Assembly (NCBI RefSeq): GCF_019837165.1
Contig: NZ_JAGYHC010000001.1
Coordinates: forward strand, 1,984,001-2,048,000
Reading direction: 5' to 3'
Source of the DNA: Virgibacillus sp. NKC19-3
GTDB lineage: Bacteria; Bacillota; Bacilli; Bacillales; Amphibacillaceae
Length of the DNA: 64,000 bases
Shown here: positions 1 to 10,151 of the stretch, piece after piece
Position numbering within the stretch: the first letter of the stretch is position 1
Layout of the letters: every line of letters starts with the position of its first letter
Notes under the pieces: model-generated
What the model saw: the letters and a program-made list of their open reading frames with translations, nothing else
Database searches by the model: none
What the model was told of the DNA's origin: nothing
Program-made: the position numbers and the translations under genes

Positions 1-1039
1 AAACAAGTGATGATATAATGACAATGACAGAAGAAATGATGCAATACGTGTTAAAAGAAACGAAGGACATCGATATCTCATTACCGTTGAGGAGAATGCC
101 TTATGATGAGGCGATGGGACGTTTTGGTTCAGACAAACCTGACACTAGATTTGGGCTGGAATTGATTCATGTAAACGATGTTCTGCTACATTCTACTTTT
201 AACGTGTTTCAGGGGGCCATTGAGTCGGGAGGAAAGGTTTGTTTATTAAACGTGAAAGGACAAGCCGACAATTTTTCCCGTAAAGATATTGATAAACTAA
301 CCGAATTTGTGAAAATATATGGTGCGAAAGGTCTCGCCTGGTTAAAAGTAGAAGGGGGAGATTTAAAAGGCCCTATAGCTAAATTTCTATCTGATGAGGA
401 AAAGACAGGACTAATCTCGTCTTCAGAAGCAAGTGATGGTGATTTGTTACTTTTTGGATCCGGTAAGTCGCAGGTTGTTTATGATAGCTTGGGGCTCTGC
501 GTTTGAAACTTGGCAGGCAGCTGAATCTAATAGATGAGTCAAAATTCAATTTTCTCTGGGTGACAGATTGGCCGTTACTGGAGTATGATGAATCGCTTGG
601 GAGATACTTCGCTGCCCATCATCCATTCACATCACCAAAGGAAGCTGACATCGATAAATTAACCACAGATCCCGGGAGTGTCCGTGCGAATGCTTATGAT
701 CTTGTTTTAAATGGGTATGAATTAGGCGGGGGATCGATAAGAATTCACCAGAAAAAATTACAAAATCAAATGTTGAAGGTCTTAGGATTCACGGAAGAAG
801 AAGCAAATGAGCAATTCGGCTTTTTACTGGAGGCGTTGGAATATGGAGCTCCACCACATGGCGGCGTAGCACTGGGCTTAGATCGAATTGTTATGCTACT
901 AGCAGGCAGATCAAATTTACGCGATACTATTTTATTTCCGAAAACGGCATCAGCATCTGATTTACTAACAGACGCACCAAGTGGAGTGATCGATACACAA
1001 TTAGATGAACTGGGTATCACATTAAAGCCGAAAACATAA
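1..1039 (+). pseudogene. aspS: Aspartyl-tRNA synthetase AspS, C-terminal part, with a 1-base frameshift
   Basis: Class II aminoacyl-tRNA synthetase that charges tRNA-Asp; the gene enters from the left edge and its first half lies outside the window. Seen: one reading frame runs from base 3 to about 494 (GSDKPDTRFG, GAKGLAWLKVE, characteristic of the bacterial GAD-domain enzyme), and a second frame carries the rest to 1039 ([18 protein letters not shown], and motif 3 [16 protein letters not shown]). The frames join as [11 protein letters not shown] if one G is restored to the run at 491-494; as read, the first frame ends in TGA at 504-506. The enzyme is essential and both halves are well conserved, so I infer a sequencing error in a G homopolymer rather than a dead gene. 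Confidence 0.93.
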
Positions 1040-1049
1040 ATATATTTTA

Positions 1050-1078
1050 TTGATAAAAAAAGGTCGTTGTGTTAAGAT
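1050..1078 (+). promoter_or_regulatory. Predicted sigma-A promoter of 6S RNA
   Basis: TTGATA (1050-1055) and TAAGAT (1073-1078) are separated by 17 bases, just after the aspS stop and about 30 bases before the closing stem of the 6S RNA. A start near 1085 would leave a short unpaired 5' tail. The position and spacing support it; transcription was not measured. Confidence 0.55.
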
Positions 1079-1104
1079 AAAATTATAAATTAATCAACGA
1101 TACT

Positions 1105-1300
1105 ATCAATCCTGATGTGTTCGTTTATGATAAGTGTTTTGACCGAACACCTATATACTTGGGAGCTTGAAATTGTTTCTATGTTGCGTGCATGCCTTGA
1201 TTTACCTAATTCGAGGAAGCACAATATACATAGAACAAAGCACCCACCTGCTTGAAGCGGGATCAAAGCTTACAATTGAACGGCACAATCGGGATTATCG
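1105..1300 (+). ncRNA. ssrS: 6S RNA
   Basis: 6S RNA binds sigma-A RNA polymerase by mimicking an open promoter and shifts transcription in stationary phase. Seen: a closing stem pairs AATCCTGATGTGTTCGTT (1108-1125) with AACGGCACAATCGGGATT (1279-1296). The interior carries elements that I recognise from Bacillus 6S RNAs, namely GTTTTGACCGAACA near 1136, GGGAGC near 1160 and ACAAAGCACCCACCTG near 1234. B. subtilis also has a 6S gene directly after aspS, which supports the call. End points are good to about 10 bases. Confidence 0.85.
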
Positions 1301-1313
1301 TATACATAAGAAA

Positions 1314-1362
1314 AACGGACTATGTTGGTACGCTTAAACAGTGAATACCAACATAGTCCGTT
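1314..1362 (+). terminator. Strong hairpin after 6S RNA, probably bidirectional terminator
   Basis: A perfect 16-bp inverted repeat (left arm 1315-1330, right arm 1346-1361) with a 15-base loop. On the plus strand it is followed by TTCTATATTT, a weak T tract. On the minus strand it is followed by TTTTT, so it could also stop transcripts arriving from the rsfA-like gene. Confidence 0.6.
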
Positions 1363-1420
1363 CTATATTTAAAGATAAGAATGTATCATCTGGATGGGGA
1401 GTAATTCTTATTCAGGAATA

Positions 1421-1572
1421 GCTATATCCAGCTCCGTGCACCAAAAACTAGGAGATATCACGACACGCCCGACGATAAAGAAGACTTGGCGACTGACAAC
1501 CGACTTCATCTAATCTCAGTTGTGTCGCTCCAATCTCTACGTCTTCAAACGCGCACTGCGCTTTTGTTCTTG
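1421..1572. repeat. Dispersed intergenic repeat, family A, copy 1
   Basis: About 150 bp that aligns with a second copy at 1624-1778. Both share the blocks CCAAAAACTAGGAGAT, CGATAA, ATCTCAGTTG and CGCTCCAATCTCTACG, and end in GCGCTTTTGTTCT or a close variant. No conserved protein is encoded. Similar GC-rich elements, as I recall them, are scattered between genes in Oceanobacillus- and Virgibacillus-type genomes. The stretch 1371-1776 holds nothing else I can identify. Confidence 0.7.
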
Positions 1573-1623
1573 CCCAGGAAATTATAAAATGATTTGCTTG
1601 TGGATAACTTATTATTGATTAAT

Positions 1624-1778
1624 GGCTACATCCAGCTACAAGCGCCAAAAACTAGGAGATTTCACGTCGCTCCCTACGATAAGTCATCATCGGTTCGTTA
1701 CCTCACCGTGATTCCTTTATCTCAGTTGCGCCGCTCCAATCTCTACGTTTTTAACCAAGCGCTTTTCGCTTTTGTTCT
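1624..1778. repeat. Dispersed intergenic repeat, family A, copy 2
   Basis: Second copy of the family A element in the same orientation, diverged but alignable along its whole length. Its right end (CGCTTTTGTTCTAA) touches the stop codon of the minus-strand rsfA-like gene at 1777-1779. A small open frame across it is repeat sequence, not a gene. Confidence 0.7.
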
Positions 1779-2448
1779 AATTTGAGCCATGAGCTAATTG
1801 TTGCAGATTCCCATTTTTATCCATTCGGAATGCCGGTGTTGGCATTGTTCCCTGATCATCAAGAACCGTCATTTTTCTTGCTCTTTCCATGATTTGAATA
1901 AATGCTTGGTAATCTTCCTGAATCGTAGACAGCTGTTTTTCCGACTGCGCTAATTGCCTTTCCAAGGATTGTACTTGTTCTTTCAATTCCATATTCTCTT
2001 TCTGAGCATGCTCAAGTGACACTTTTGATTGATTGGAAGCATGATAGTCTTTTTTGACTTTCCGCAAAAATGTAATAACCATATCCATGGTAATAGAAGG
2101 TTCTTCTATTGCTGGTGTTGGGTAGGCATCCGCTTTTTCTTCAACCGTGTCGCCCTCACTATTTTTTGGAAGTGTTACTACCGGTTGTTTTGTTTTTTGT
2201 GTTGTTCCTAACATTGCCCGTTTTTTCTCTTTGCGTTGTCTTTTTGCAAGATCAATAGCATTATCATATTTCATACGGACTTCTGCATTCCAGCGAAATC
2301 CGCAAGCCGCTGATGTACGATTTAGTTTATCACCGACTTCTTCAAATGCATTTAATTGTGTGCTTCCTTCTCTAATATGGCGCAAAACCGTTTCTGCCAA
2401 TAATAGATCATCTTCATGTGACCAGGCATCCTGTCTGACTTTCACCAT
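1777..2448 (-). CDS. RsfA/YlbO-family transcriptional regulator
   Basis: A 223-residue member of the RsfA family; B. subtilis RsfA is a prespore regulator that modulates sigma-F genes. Seen: an N-terminal SANT/Myb-like domain (about residues 4-60, with RQDAWSHEDDLLLAE and RTSAACGFRWN), a basic segment, an acidic linker and a C-terminal coiled coil (about 135-195). The ATG at 2448 follows AAAAAAGGAG with a 9-base spacer; an upstream TTG at 2457 is less likely. It sits where many relatives carry tcdA, between aspS and rarA. Family assignment is firm. A role in this organism's forespore is inference. Confidence 0.85.
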   Translation of the reverse strand: MVKVRQDAWSHEDDLLLAETVLRHIREGSTQLNAFEEVGDKLNRTSAACGFRWNAEVRMKYDNAIDLAKRQRKEKKRAMLGTTQKTKQPVVTLPKNSEGDTVEEKADAYPTPAIEEPSITMDMVITFLRKVKKDYHASNQSKVSLEHAQKENMELKEQVQSLERQLAQSEKQLSTIQEDYQAFIQIMERARKMTVLDDQGTMPTPAFRMDKNGNLQQLAHGSN

Positions 2449-2528
2449 TATGTTCAACTCCTTTTTTCTGGTAACATAATTACATAGATTTGATGTTTAC
2501 TATGTATTATTACCATATAAAAAAGGAA

Positions 2529-3812
2529 TTATACCTGCTTATTTTTATCATGCTGTATTTTTTCATAAACTTGTTTGATGGCTTTTTCAAATTTTCCGGA
2601 GTTCTTTGGCTTATAATAGTGTTTCTCTTTTATAGAATCAGGTAAATATTGTTGATTGATCCAGCTATTCTCATAGTTATGCGGATATTGGTAGGTATTC
2701 CCCCTGCCGAGTGCTCCTGCGCCTTGGTAATGTGAATCTTTTAAATGGGCCGGGATCTCTCCACTCTTGCCATTATGAATATCAGCTAATGCCTCATCAA
2801 GAGCCTTGTAAGCTGTATTTGATTTTGGTGACAGACATAATTCCACAATGGCGACAGCTAAAGGAATTCTTGCTTCCGGAAATCCCAATCGTTCTGCTGC
2901 CTGCACGGCTGCAACTGCGCGAGGTCCGGCTTGTGGACTCGCGATACCAATATCTTCATAAGCTGTTACGATCATACGGCGTGCAATAGACTCCAGATCT
3001 CCTGCCTCAATCAACCTGCCTAAGTAGTGAAGAGCTGCATCGACATCACTGCCGCGAATGGACTTTTGAAAGGCTGATAGCACATCATAATGTGCGTCTC
3101 CCCCTTTATCATGTGAGAAGCTTTTCTTTTGCATACATACTTCTGCCGTATCTAGATGAATCACAATTTGACCTTCCTCGTTTTCTGGTGTGGAAGAAAC
3201 GGCTAATTCAAGCCCATTTAGAGCAGCACGTATATCGCCATTTGCACTACCAGCAAAATGATCCATCGCTTCATCTGTGATTTCAAGCTTTTTATTTCCA
3301 TAACCATTTGTGGTGTCTTCCACCGCACGCTTTATTGCAGTATGTATATTGGCAGCGGTTAATGGGTGTAATTCAAAGAGATGGCATCTGCTTCGGATTG
3401 CAGGATTAATCGAGTGATATGGATTACTTGTTGTACAACCGATCAATGTAACTAAATTACTTTCCAAGTGTGGTAATAGAAAATCCTGCTTTGCCTTATC
3501 CAGACGGTGGACCTCATCTAAAACCAGAACAACCTGTCCCATCATTTTTGCTTCTTCAACAACAATTTCCATATCCTTCTTTTTATCTGCAACCGCGTTA
3601 AGGGTTTTGACTGGCATGTCTAAACTTTTAGCCAATGCAACAGCCATTGAAGTTTTTCCTGTTCCGGGTGGGCCGAATAATATCATGGAAGCCAGACGTT
3701 CAGCCTGTACCATGCGATTTAAAATTTTACCTTCGCCAACAAGATGTGATTGGCCGATAATATCTTCTATGTGTGCAGGTCTCATTGTTAAGGCAAGTGG
3801 TGTTTGTTTCAT
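2529..3812 (-). CDS. rarA: Replication-associated recombination protein A (AAA+ ATPase)
   Basis: RarA/MgsA acts at stalled replication forks. Seen: Walker A GPPGTGKT (residues 47-54), Walker B VLVLDE (95-100), sensor 1 GCTTSNP, arginine-finger region SRCHLF, and the C-terminal tetramerisation part with AGDLESIARRMIV and YQYPHNYENSW. At 427 residues it is full length. It starts at ATG after AAAGGACG and is divergent from cymR, as in B. subtilis where the gene is yrvN. Confidence 0.95.
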   Translation of the reverse strand: MKQTPLALTMRPAHIEDIIGQSHLVGEGKILNRMVQAERLASMILFGPPGTGKTSMAVALAKSLDMPVKTLNAVADKKKDMEIVVEEAKMMGQVVLVLDEVHRLDKAKQDFLLPHLESNLVTLIGCTTSNPYHSINPAIRSRCHLFELHPLTAANIHTAIKRAVEDTTNGYGNKKLEITDEAMDHFAGSANGDIRAALNGLELAVSSTPENEEGQIVIHLDTAEVCMQKKSFSHDKGGDAHYDVLSAFQKSIRGSDVDAALHYLGRLIEAGDLESIARRMIVTAYEDIGIASPQAGPRAVAAVQAAERLGFPEARIPLAVAIVELCLSPKSNTAYKALDEALADIHNGKSGEIPAHLKDSHYQGAGALGRGNTYQYPHNYENSWINQQYLPDSIKEKHYYKPKNSGKFEKAIKQVYEKIQHDKNKQV

Positions 3813-3883
3813 TCATAACGTCCTTTATAAAAATAATAGTTTGTTGATTTAGTTTTGATAACATGCAAGAAGTAGTGATTTCA

Positions 3884-3892
3884 TGCTATAAT
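3884..3892 (+). promoter_or_regulatory. Extended -10 promoter of cymR
   Basis: TGCTATAAT (3884-3892) is an exact extended -10 element in the 141-base gap between divergent rarA and cymR. The -35 at the usual distance (TGCAAG, 3864-3869) is poor, as is common with extended -10 promoters. The TTGATA at 3855-3860 is too far away. Confidence 0.5.
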
Positions 3893-3953
3893 ATCATGTA
3901 TTAAATGTCTACTGATAATGAAATGAATCGAATGAATAATAGAGGTGTATGAA

Positions 3954-4373
3954 TTGAAAATTTCAACCAAAGGAAAGTACGGTTTAACGATAATGATTGC
4001 TTTAGCAAAAAAACACGGAAATAGTCCAACATCACTTAAATCGATAGCACATGATAATAATTTATCCGAACATTATTTAGAACAGCTTGCATCACCACTG
4101 CGAAATGCAGGCCTTGTTAAAAGTGTTCGGGGGGCCTATGGTGGCTACGTATTGGCAAATGATCCAAAGGAAATTACCGCCGGTGATATTATTCGTGTAC
4201 TGGAAGGTCCTATTACGCCAGTAGAAGGAATCGAAAATGAAGAAGCAGCCAAGCAAGAGTTGTGGATGCGAATTCGCGATGCGGTGAAAGACGTGCTTGA
4301 TACAACAACCTTGGATGATTTAAGTCATCATAATGAAGACGAGCCACAAGAGGCGTATATGTTTTATATTTAA
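3954..4373 (+). CDS. cymR: Rrf2-family cysteine metabolism repressor CymR
   Basis: CymR represses sulfur and cysteine uptake genes, in B. subtilis together with CysK. Seen: a 139-residue Rrf2 winged-helix protein with STKGKYGLTIMIALAKKHG at the N terminus, the recognition-helix region NNLSEHYLEQL and the wing RGAYGGYVL. It has no cysteine, unlike the Fe-S sensor IscR. I chose TTG at 3954 because AGAGGTG precedes it and the protein then begins MKIST as in relatives; a GTG at 3945 is the alternative. The cysteine desulfurase gene follows. Confidence 0.92.
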   Translation: MKISTKGKYGLTIMIALAKKHGNSPTSLKSIAHDNNLSEHYLEQLASPLRNAGLVKSVRGAYGGYVLANDPKEITAGDIIRVLEGPITPVEGIENEEAAKQELWMRIRDAVKDVLDTTTLDDLSHHNEDEPQEAYMFYI

Positions 4374-4410
4374 TAGGTTGTTAGCTAGGAGTTTATTGCT
4401 TTGTCATAAA

Positions 4411-4432
4411 AGATAGTAACTGCGACGTAGTG
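4411..4432 (+). repeat. Solo copy of the short AGATAG-AACTGCG repeat
   Basis: AGATAGTAACTGCGACGTAGTG closely matches the left end of the composite element near 62066-62087 (AGATAGAAACTGCGGCGTAGTG), with 2 differences in 22. It lies in the cymR-desulfurase gap and looks like a remnant of a dispersed element. Confidence 0.5.
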
Positions 4433-4549
4433 ATTGATTACTATAATTACCGTTAGATACGCATCCAAAAAGGAATTCATGAACAAATCGCTTATTTCGT
4501 TGATTTTCACTAATGTAATTACGGTATCTAAAATTAGGAAGGAAATGTA

Positions 4550-5695
4550 ATGATGGAACAAATATATCTTGATCATGCGGCAACAACGCCAATGGATAAA
4601 GCAGTTGTGGATGCTATGTATCCTGTATATGCGGACGTATTTGGAAATCCGTCCAGTGTGCACGCGTTTGGTCGAAAAGCGAGACAGCAGCTAGACGCAG
4701 CAAGACGTGTGATGGCTGATAGCATCCATGCCAGTGAAAAAGAAATCATTTTTACAAGTGGTGGAACAGAAGCAGATAATTTGGCACTTATTGGCACCGC
4801 AATAGCTAATCGGCATAAAGGAAATCATATAATCACTACAACGATTGAACACCATGCCACGCTTCACACATTAGAAAACTTGGAACAACAGGGATTTGAA
4901 GTAACGTATTTACCTGTTTATGAAGACGGGAAAATAGCCTTGAGTGATCTGGAAAAAGCATTAACAGATGAGACGATTCTTGTTTCAACTATGTTTGTAA
5001 ATAATGAGACAGGGGTTATTCAACCAGTTGAAGAAATTGGTGAACTACTCCGAGATCATCAAGCTTATTTTCATACAGATGGGGTTCAAGCTTTTGGTCT
5101 GATGGATATAGATGTGAAAGCGATGGGAATAGAAATGTTAACCGCATCAGCGCATAAAATTAATGGTCCCAAAGGTATTGGTTTTCTATATGTGGATGAA
5201 GATGTTAAATTAAATGCGCTCCAATTCGGTGGCCAACAGGAAAGAAAACGCCGACCGGGAACCGAAAATGTAGTCGGGGCGACCGGTTTTAAAAAAGCGG
5301 TTGAACGGGCAATGGAGAATAAAGAAGAACGAAGAAGAGATTATCACTATTATAAAGAGCAGTTTTTGGAAGAATTAAGAATCAATAACATTGACTTTGA
5401 CGTGAATGGGGACTATGATGCAACGATAGCTTCCATTGTCAATGTAAGTTTCCCGGGCATGCATGTTGAAACCCTCCTTACGAATTTCGATCTGGAGGGG
5501 ATTGCTGCGTCCAGTGGCAGTGCATGCACGGCGGGATCTGTAGAGCCATCTCATGTGTTAGCCGCGATGTTTGGTGAAAATAGTATATGTTCAACCAATT
5601 CCATTCGATTTAGTTTTGGCATATATAATACAACGGAAAACGTCAAAGAAGCTGCAAGAAGGGTTGCAAAAATTATAAAACGATTAAGCTCATAA
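4550..5695 (+). CDS. Cysteine desulfurase (IscS/NifS family, YrvO type)
   Basis: A PLP enzyme that takes sulfur from cysteine as an enzyme persulfide. Seen: 381 residues, IYLDHAATTP at the N terminus, HTDGVQAFG, the PLP lysine in SAHKINGPKG (about Lys203) and the active cysteine in SSGSACTAGS (about Cys326). Its position directly before mnmA, 15 bases away, matches B. subtilis yrvO, whose product supplies sulfur for tRNA 2-thiouridine; that role is inferred from context. It starts at ATG after AGGAAGG; ATG at 4553 is equally possible. Confidence 0.94.
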   Translation: MMEQIYLDHAATTPMDKAVVDAMYPVYADVFGNPSSVHAFGRKARQQLDAARRVMADSIHASEKEIIFTSGGTEADNLALIGTAIANRHKGNHIITTTIEHHATLHTLENLEQQGFEVTYLPVYEDGKIALSDLEKALTDETILVSTMFVNNETGVIQPVEEIGELLRDHQAYFHTDGVQAFGLMDIDVKAMGIEMLTASAHKINGPKGIGFLYVDEDVKLNALQFGGQQERKRRPGTENVVGATGFKKAVERAMENKEERRRDYHYYKEQFLEELRINNIDFDVNGDYDATIASIVNVSFPGMHVETLLTNFDLEGIAASSGSACTAGSVEPSHVLAAMFGENSICSTNSIRFSFGIYNTTENVKEAARRVAKIIKRLSS

Positions 5696-6823
<1,128 letters not shown>

Positions 6824-6840
6824 GTAAGGGGCTCAATTTT

Positions 6841-7497
6841 ATGGATAAAAACGAACAGGCTATAAATTATATGAAAGAAAGTAAATACGAAGAGGCTGCC
6901 GGTATCTTTTCAGAGATAATCGAAGAAGATCCTGACGATCCGGTTGGCTATGTTAATTTTGGCAATTTATTATTGCATGTTCATGATCTAGCTCGTGCAC
7001 AGCGTTTTTTTGAAAAAGCGATTGAGTTGGATCCATACGCTGCCACTGCCTATTATGGACTCGGAAATCTTTATTTTGAACAGTCTATCTACCCAAAAGC
7101 ACAGGCGAATTTTCAAAAGGCAATTGAATTGGGACTTGTCGAAAGCGATGTGTATTACCTGCTGGGAATGACATATCAATACCAGGAACATTATAAACTT
7201 GCCCTGCCATATCTCCTACGTGCAACAGAACTGGATCCGGAAGATGAAGAAGTGAAGTTTCAATATGGGCTATCACTCGCACAAAGTGATCATATTAAAG
7301 ATGCGGATCCTATTTTCAGGCAGGTGTTAAAAGAGAATCCAGAGCATAGTGACGCGCATTATAATCTGGGGGTTATTGCCTTATATAATGAAAATGCCGA
7401 TGAAGCATTAAGGCATTTTGATGAGGCACTACGTATACAACCAGATCATTTGCTGGCAGCGAACGGGAAGAAAAATGTGGAAGATGCATGGACATAA
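6841..7497 (+). CDS. TPR-repeat protein (YrrB type)
   Basis: A 218-residue soluble protein made almost wholly of tetratricopeptide repeats, about six in a row with the typical A-x-x-x-(F/Y)-x-x-A-I-x-L-(D/E)-P spacing (AQRFFEKAIELDPYAA, ALPYLLRATELDPEDE, ALRHFDEALRIQPDHL). TPR proteins are scaffolds for protein contacts. The partner is unknown; the position between mnmA and recD2 matches B. subtilis yrrB. Its end overlaps or nearly touches recD2, so the two are likely cotranscribed. Confidence 0.88.
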   Translation: MDKNEQAINYMKESKYEEAAGIFSEIIEEDPDDPVGYVNFGNLLLHVHDLARAQRFFEKAIELDPYAATAYYGLGNLYFEQSIYPKAQANFQKAIELGLVESDVYYLLGMTYQYQEHYKLALPYLLRATELDPEDEEVKFQYGLSLAQSDHIKDADPIFRQVLKENPEHSDAHYNLGVIALYNENADEALRHFDEALRIQPDHLLAANGKKNVEDAWT

Positions 7498-7526
7498 GAA
7501 AGACGTTGAGATTTGGGGTTGTTTTG

Positions 7527-9842
7527 ATGGGGTTAGACAGACAATCTAATGAAGAAAAAGGATATATAAAAGGGGAACTTCTCTATACGATTTTTCATAA
7601 TGAAGAAGAGCATTTTTCTATTGCGAAAATCCGTATTCAGGATACGAATGAGGACTATAATGAAAAAGAGATTGTTGCCAAAGGATACTTTTCCAATCTT
7701 CAAGCACAAACTGACTATTACTTTTATGGTGATTTTGAGCGACACCCCAGATTCGGCCTGCAGTACAAAGTATTGTCCTATAAAACGTATATTCCGGATA
7801 CAAAGGATGGGCTGATTGCCTATCTTTCCAGTGACTTATTTTATGGTATTGGAAAGAAGACAGCCAAACGTATTATAAAGCACTTGGGGGAGAATGCAAT
7901 AACGAAAATTTTAAACGATGCCGATGTTCTGACGGATGTCCCTGGTTTAAAACAGGAAACAGCAGATATATTGGCTAAAAACCTCCAGGAAAACCAGGGC
8001 TTTGAGCATATTGTTGTCTATTTATCGAAATATGGCATTGGCTTAAAAATGGCTCAGAAAATCTTTCAGGAATATAAAGAAGATGCGATTTCTATATTAG
8101 AAGAGGATCCTTACCAGTATGTTTTTGATATTGAAGGCTTTGGATTTCAAACAGCAGATGAGATAGCGAAACAAAATGGTCTTTCCTTATCACACCCAAA
8201 CCGTATTGGAGCGGGGTGTATCTATGTCCTGCAGAAAAGCGTTCAGGATGGACATGTTTATTTACCATTAAAGCATTGTATGAGACAAATGCTGGAGTTG
8301 CTTTCAAATAACTCTTTATCTGAGGAACTGATCAAAGATAGATTGAATGATCTCAATACAATGAAACGGATTATCATTCAGGATGAAAATGTATATTTAC
8401 CATCACTCTACTATGCAGAAGACGGGTTTGCATCTCACTTAAGCAGAGTTATTGATAAACCGGTGAAAGAGAATATTCCCTTAGCAGAATTGATGAAAAT
8501 AATCGGTGATATAGAGGAGACGGAAGTATTAAGTTATGGGAAAGAACAATTTACGGCAATTAATCAAGCGCTGCATTCGAAAGTTATGATACTTACGGGG
8601 GGACCGGGAACAGGGAAAACAACGGTTATTAAAGGCATCCTTAATGCCTATGCTACTATTAATCATTTGTCACTTAATCCTTTTGATTATGACAATGAAA
8701 AAGTGTTCCCTTTTGTACTAACTGCACCGACAGGAAGGGCTGCAAAGCGTTTAACTGAATCCACAGGACTTCCTGCTGTTACGATTCACCGTCTGCTAGG
8801 CTGGGATGGAAAGAATGGATTTGAAAAAAATCAAAACGAACCGCTGGCAGGAAATTTTTTAATTGTAGATGAATTCTCCATGGTAGATATTTGGCTAGCC
8901 AATAACTTATTTAAAGCAATACCAGATGACATGCAAGTACTTATTGTAGGTGATGAAGACCAGCTTCCCTCTGTGGGTCCAGGTCAGGTATTATCCGATT
9001 TATTAAAAAGTGACCGTATTCCATTTGTAAGCCTTCATGAGGTATATCGTCAAAAAGAAGGTTCTAAGATTATTCATCTTGCCCATGAAATTAAAAATGA
9101 TACGGAAATAACATTGCAAAATGATAAAGATTTCAGTTTTATTCCATGCAATGAACAACAGATGCTTGCTGTGATTATGACCATTTTTTCAAAAGCAATG
9201 GAAAAAGGGATTGATGTCAAAGATATACAAGTTCTAGCACCAATGTATCGAACAAGGGCCGGTATTACGATGATTAATAAAGAACTTCAAAAGCTGATTA
9301 ATCCAAAAACATCCAGACGGAGGGAAGTAAAATTTAACGAGGTTATCTACCGGGTAGGTGATAAAGTCCTGCAACTTATCAATCAACCGGAGCAAGGGGT
9401 TTATAATGGGGATATCGGTGAAGTGGCTGCCATTTTTGAAGAAGATGAAAGTAAGGAGAATGTGGAACAATTGGTCATCTTATTCGAAGACAAAGAAGTG
9501 GTTTATGAACGTAAAGATTACGTGAATATCATGCACGCGTATTGTGTGTCGATTCATAAATCACAGGGCAGCGAATTTCCAATTGTAATTTTGCCGATTG
9601 TTTCTAGCTATAATCGTATGCTTCGAAAAAATCTGCTCTATACAGCAATCACAAGAAGCAAAGAGTCACTGATTATTTGCGGACAAGAGCAGGCATTCCT
9701 GCAAGGCGTAAGGACAATGGATACAAATAAACGATATACAAATTTAAAAGAACAATTAACAGAAAGGATTGTGGACATTCCGCAGGCTCCCCTGGAGGGA
9801 ACTGAAGCTGAAAAAGAAATTACACCGTATGATTTTATGTGA
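7527..9842 (+). CDS. recD2: ATP-dependent RecD-like DNA helicase RecD2
   Basis: A 5'-3' superfamily 1B helicase acting in repair and fork progression without RecBC partners. Seen: the long N-terminal extension typical of RecD2 with a helix-hairpin-helix (GIGKKTAKRIIKHLGENAI near residue 110), Walker A GGPGTGKTT near 357, Walker B IVDEFSMVD near 446, and C-terminal motifs HKSQGSEFP and LLYTAITRSK. I chose ATG at 7527, after GGGG, because homologs start close to the YIKG block. An ATG at 7488 would add 13 residues and overlap the TPR gene. Confidence 0.93.
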   Translation: MGLDRQSNEEKGYIKGELLYTIFHNEEEHFSIAKIRIQDTNEDYNEKEIVAKGYFSNLQAQTDYYFYGDFERHPRFGLQYKVLSYKTYIPDTKDGLIAYLSSDLFYGIGKKTAKRIIKHLGENAITKILNDADVLTDVPGLKQETADILAKNLQENQGFEHIVVYLSKYGIGLKMAQKIFQEYKEDAISILEEDPYQYVFDIEGFGFQTADEIAKQNGLSLSHPNRIGAGCIYVLQKSVQDGHVYLPLKHCMRQMLELLSNNSLSEELIKDRLNDLNTMKRIIIQDENVYLPSLYYAEDGFASHLSRVIDKPVKENIPLAELMKIIGDIEETEVLSYGKEQFTAINQALHSKVMILTGGPGTGKTTVIKGILNAYATINHLSLNPFDYDNEKVFPFVLTAPTGRAAKRLTESTGLPAVTIHRLLGWDGKNGFEKNQNEPLAGNFLIVDEFSMVDIWLANNLFKAIPDDMQVLIVGDEDQLPSVGPGQVLSDLLKSDRIPFVSLHEVYRQKEGSKIIHLAHEIKNDTEITLQNDKDFSFIPCNEQQMLAVIMTIFSKAMEKGIDVKDIQVLAPMYRTRAGITMINKELQKLINPKTSRRREVKFNEVIYRVGDKVLQLINQPEQGVYNGDIGEVAAIFEEDESKENVEQLVILFEDKEVVYERKDYVNIMHAYCVSIHKSQGSEFPIVILPIVSSYNRMLRKNLLYTAITRSKESLIICGQEQAFLQGVRTMDTNKRYTNLKEQLTERIVDIPQAPLEGTEAEKEITPYDFM

Positions 9843-9910
9843 ATGTATATTTTATAAACATTCGGGTTAGCATAACATAATAAATTTATTTCATAGAGGA
9901 GTTTAAATGT

Positions 9911-10102
9911 ATGATGCGATGCCCGAATTGTAATGGAAAGGATATAGGAAAAATTGGTGCACAAGACTATTATTGCTGGACATGTTTTATTGAAATGTCT
10001 GTGATCAATAATGAATTAGCAATCCATCAAGTGGAAGCGGATGGTTCTTTGAGTTCACTTAATGATCTGTTTTCTGAAGAAGAAAGGAAAATGCAATGGT
10101 AA
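9911..10102 (+). CDS. Small zinc-ribbon protein
   Basis: A 63-residue protein with two CxxC knuckles (CPNCNGKDIG and YYCWTC) that form a zinc ribbon, followed by an acidic tail ending in SEEERKMQW. GAGGAG lies 9 bases before the ATG. Small zinc-ribbon proteins occur at this place in related genomes, between recD2 and the AI-2E transporter. No function is known to me; a nucleic-acid or protein contact role is only a guess from the fold. Confidence 0.8.
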   Translation: MMRCPNCNGKDIGKIGAQDYYCWTCFIEMSVINNELAIHQVEADGSLSSLNDLFSEEERKMQW

Positions 10103-10151
10103 CCTTTAGTTGCAAAAGCAAAACCACTTTTGTACTAAGGGGAGATAATAT

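Noticed and set aside
489-506. Programmed ribosomal frameshift in aspS
   Set aside because: There is no slippery heptamer or downstream pseudoknot, and aspS is not known to use frameshifting; a base-count error explains it better.
1421-1778. CRISPR array
   Set aside because: Only two long diverged copies exist, with no short regularly spaced repeats and no cas genes in the window.
1594-1785. 63-codon frame between 6S RNA and the rsfA-like gene
   Set aside because: It is the translation of family A repeat copy 2.
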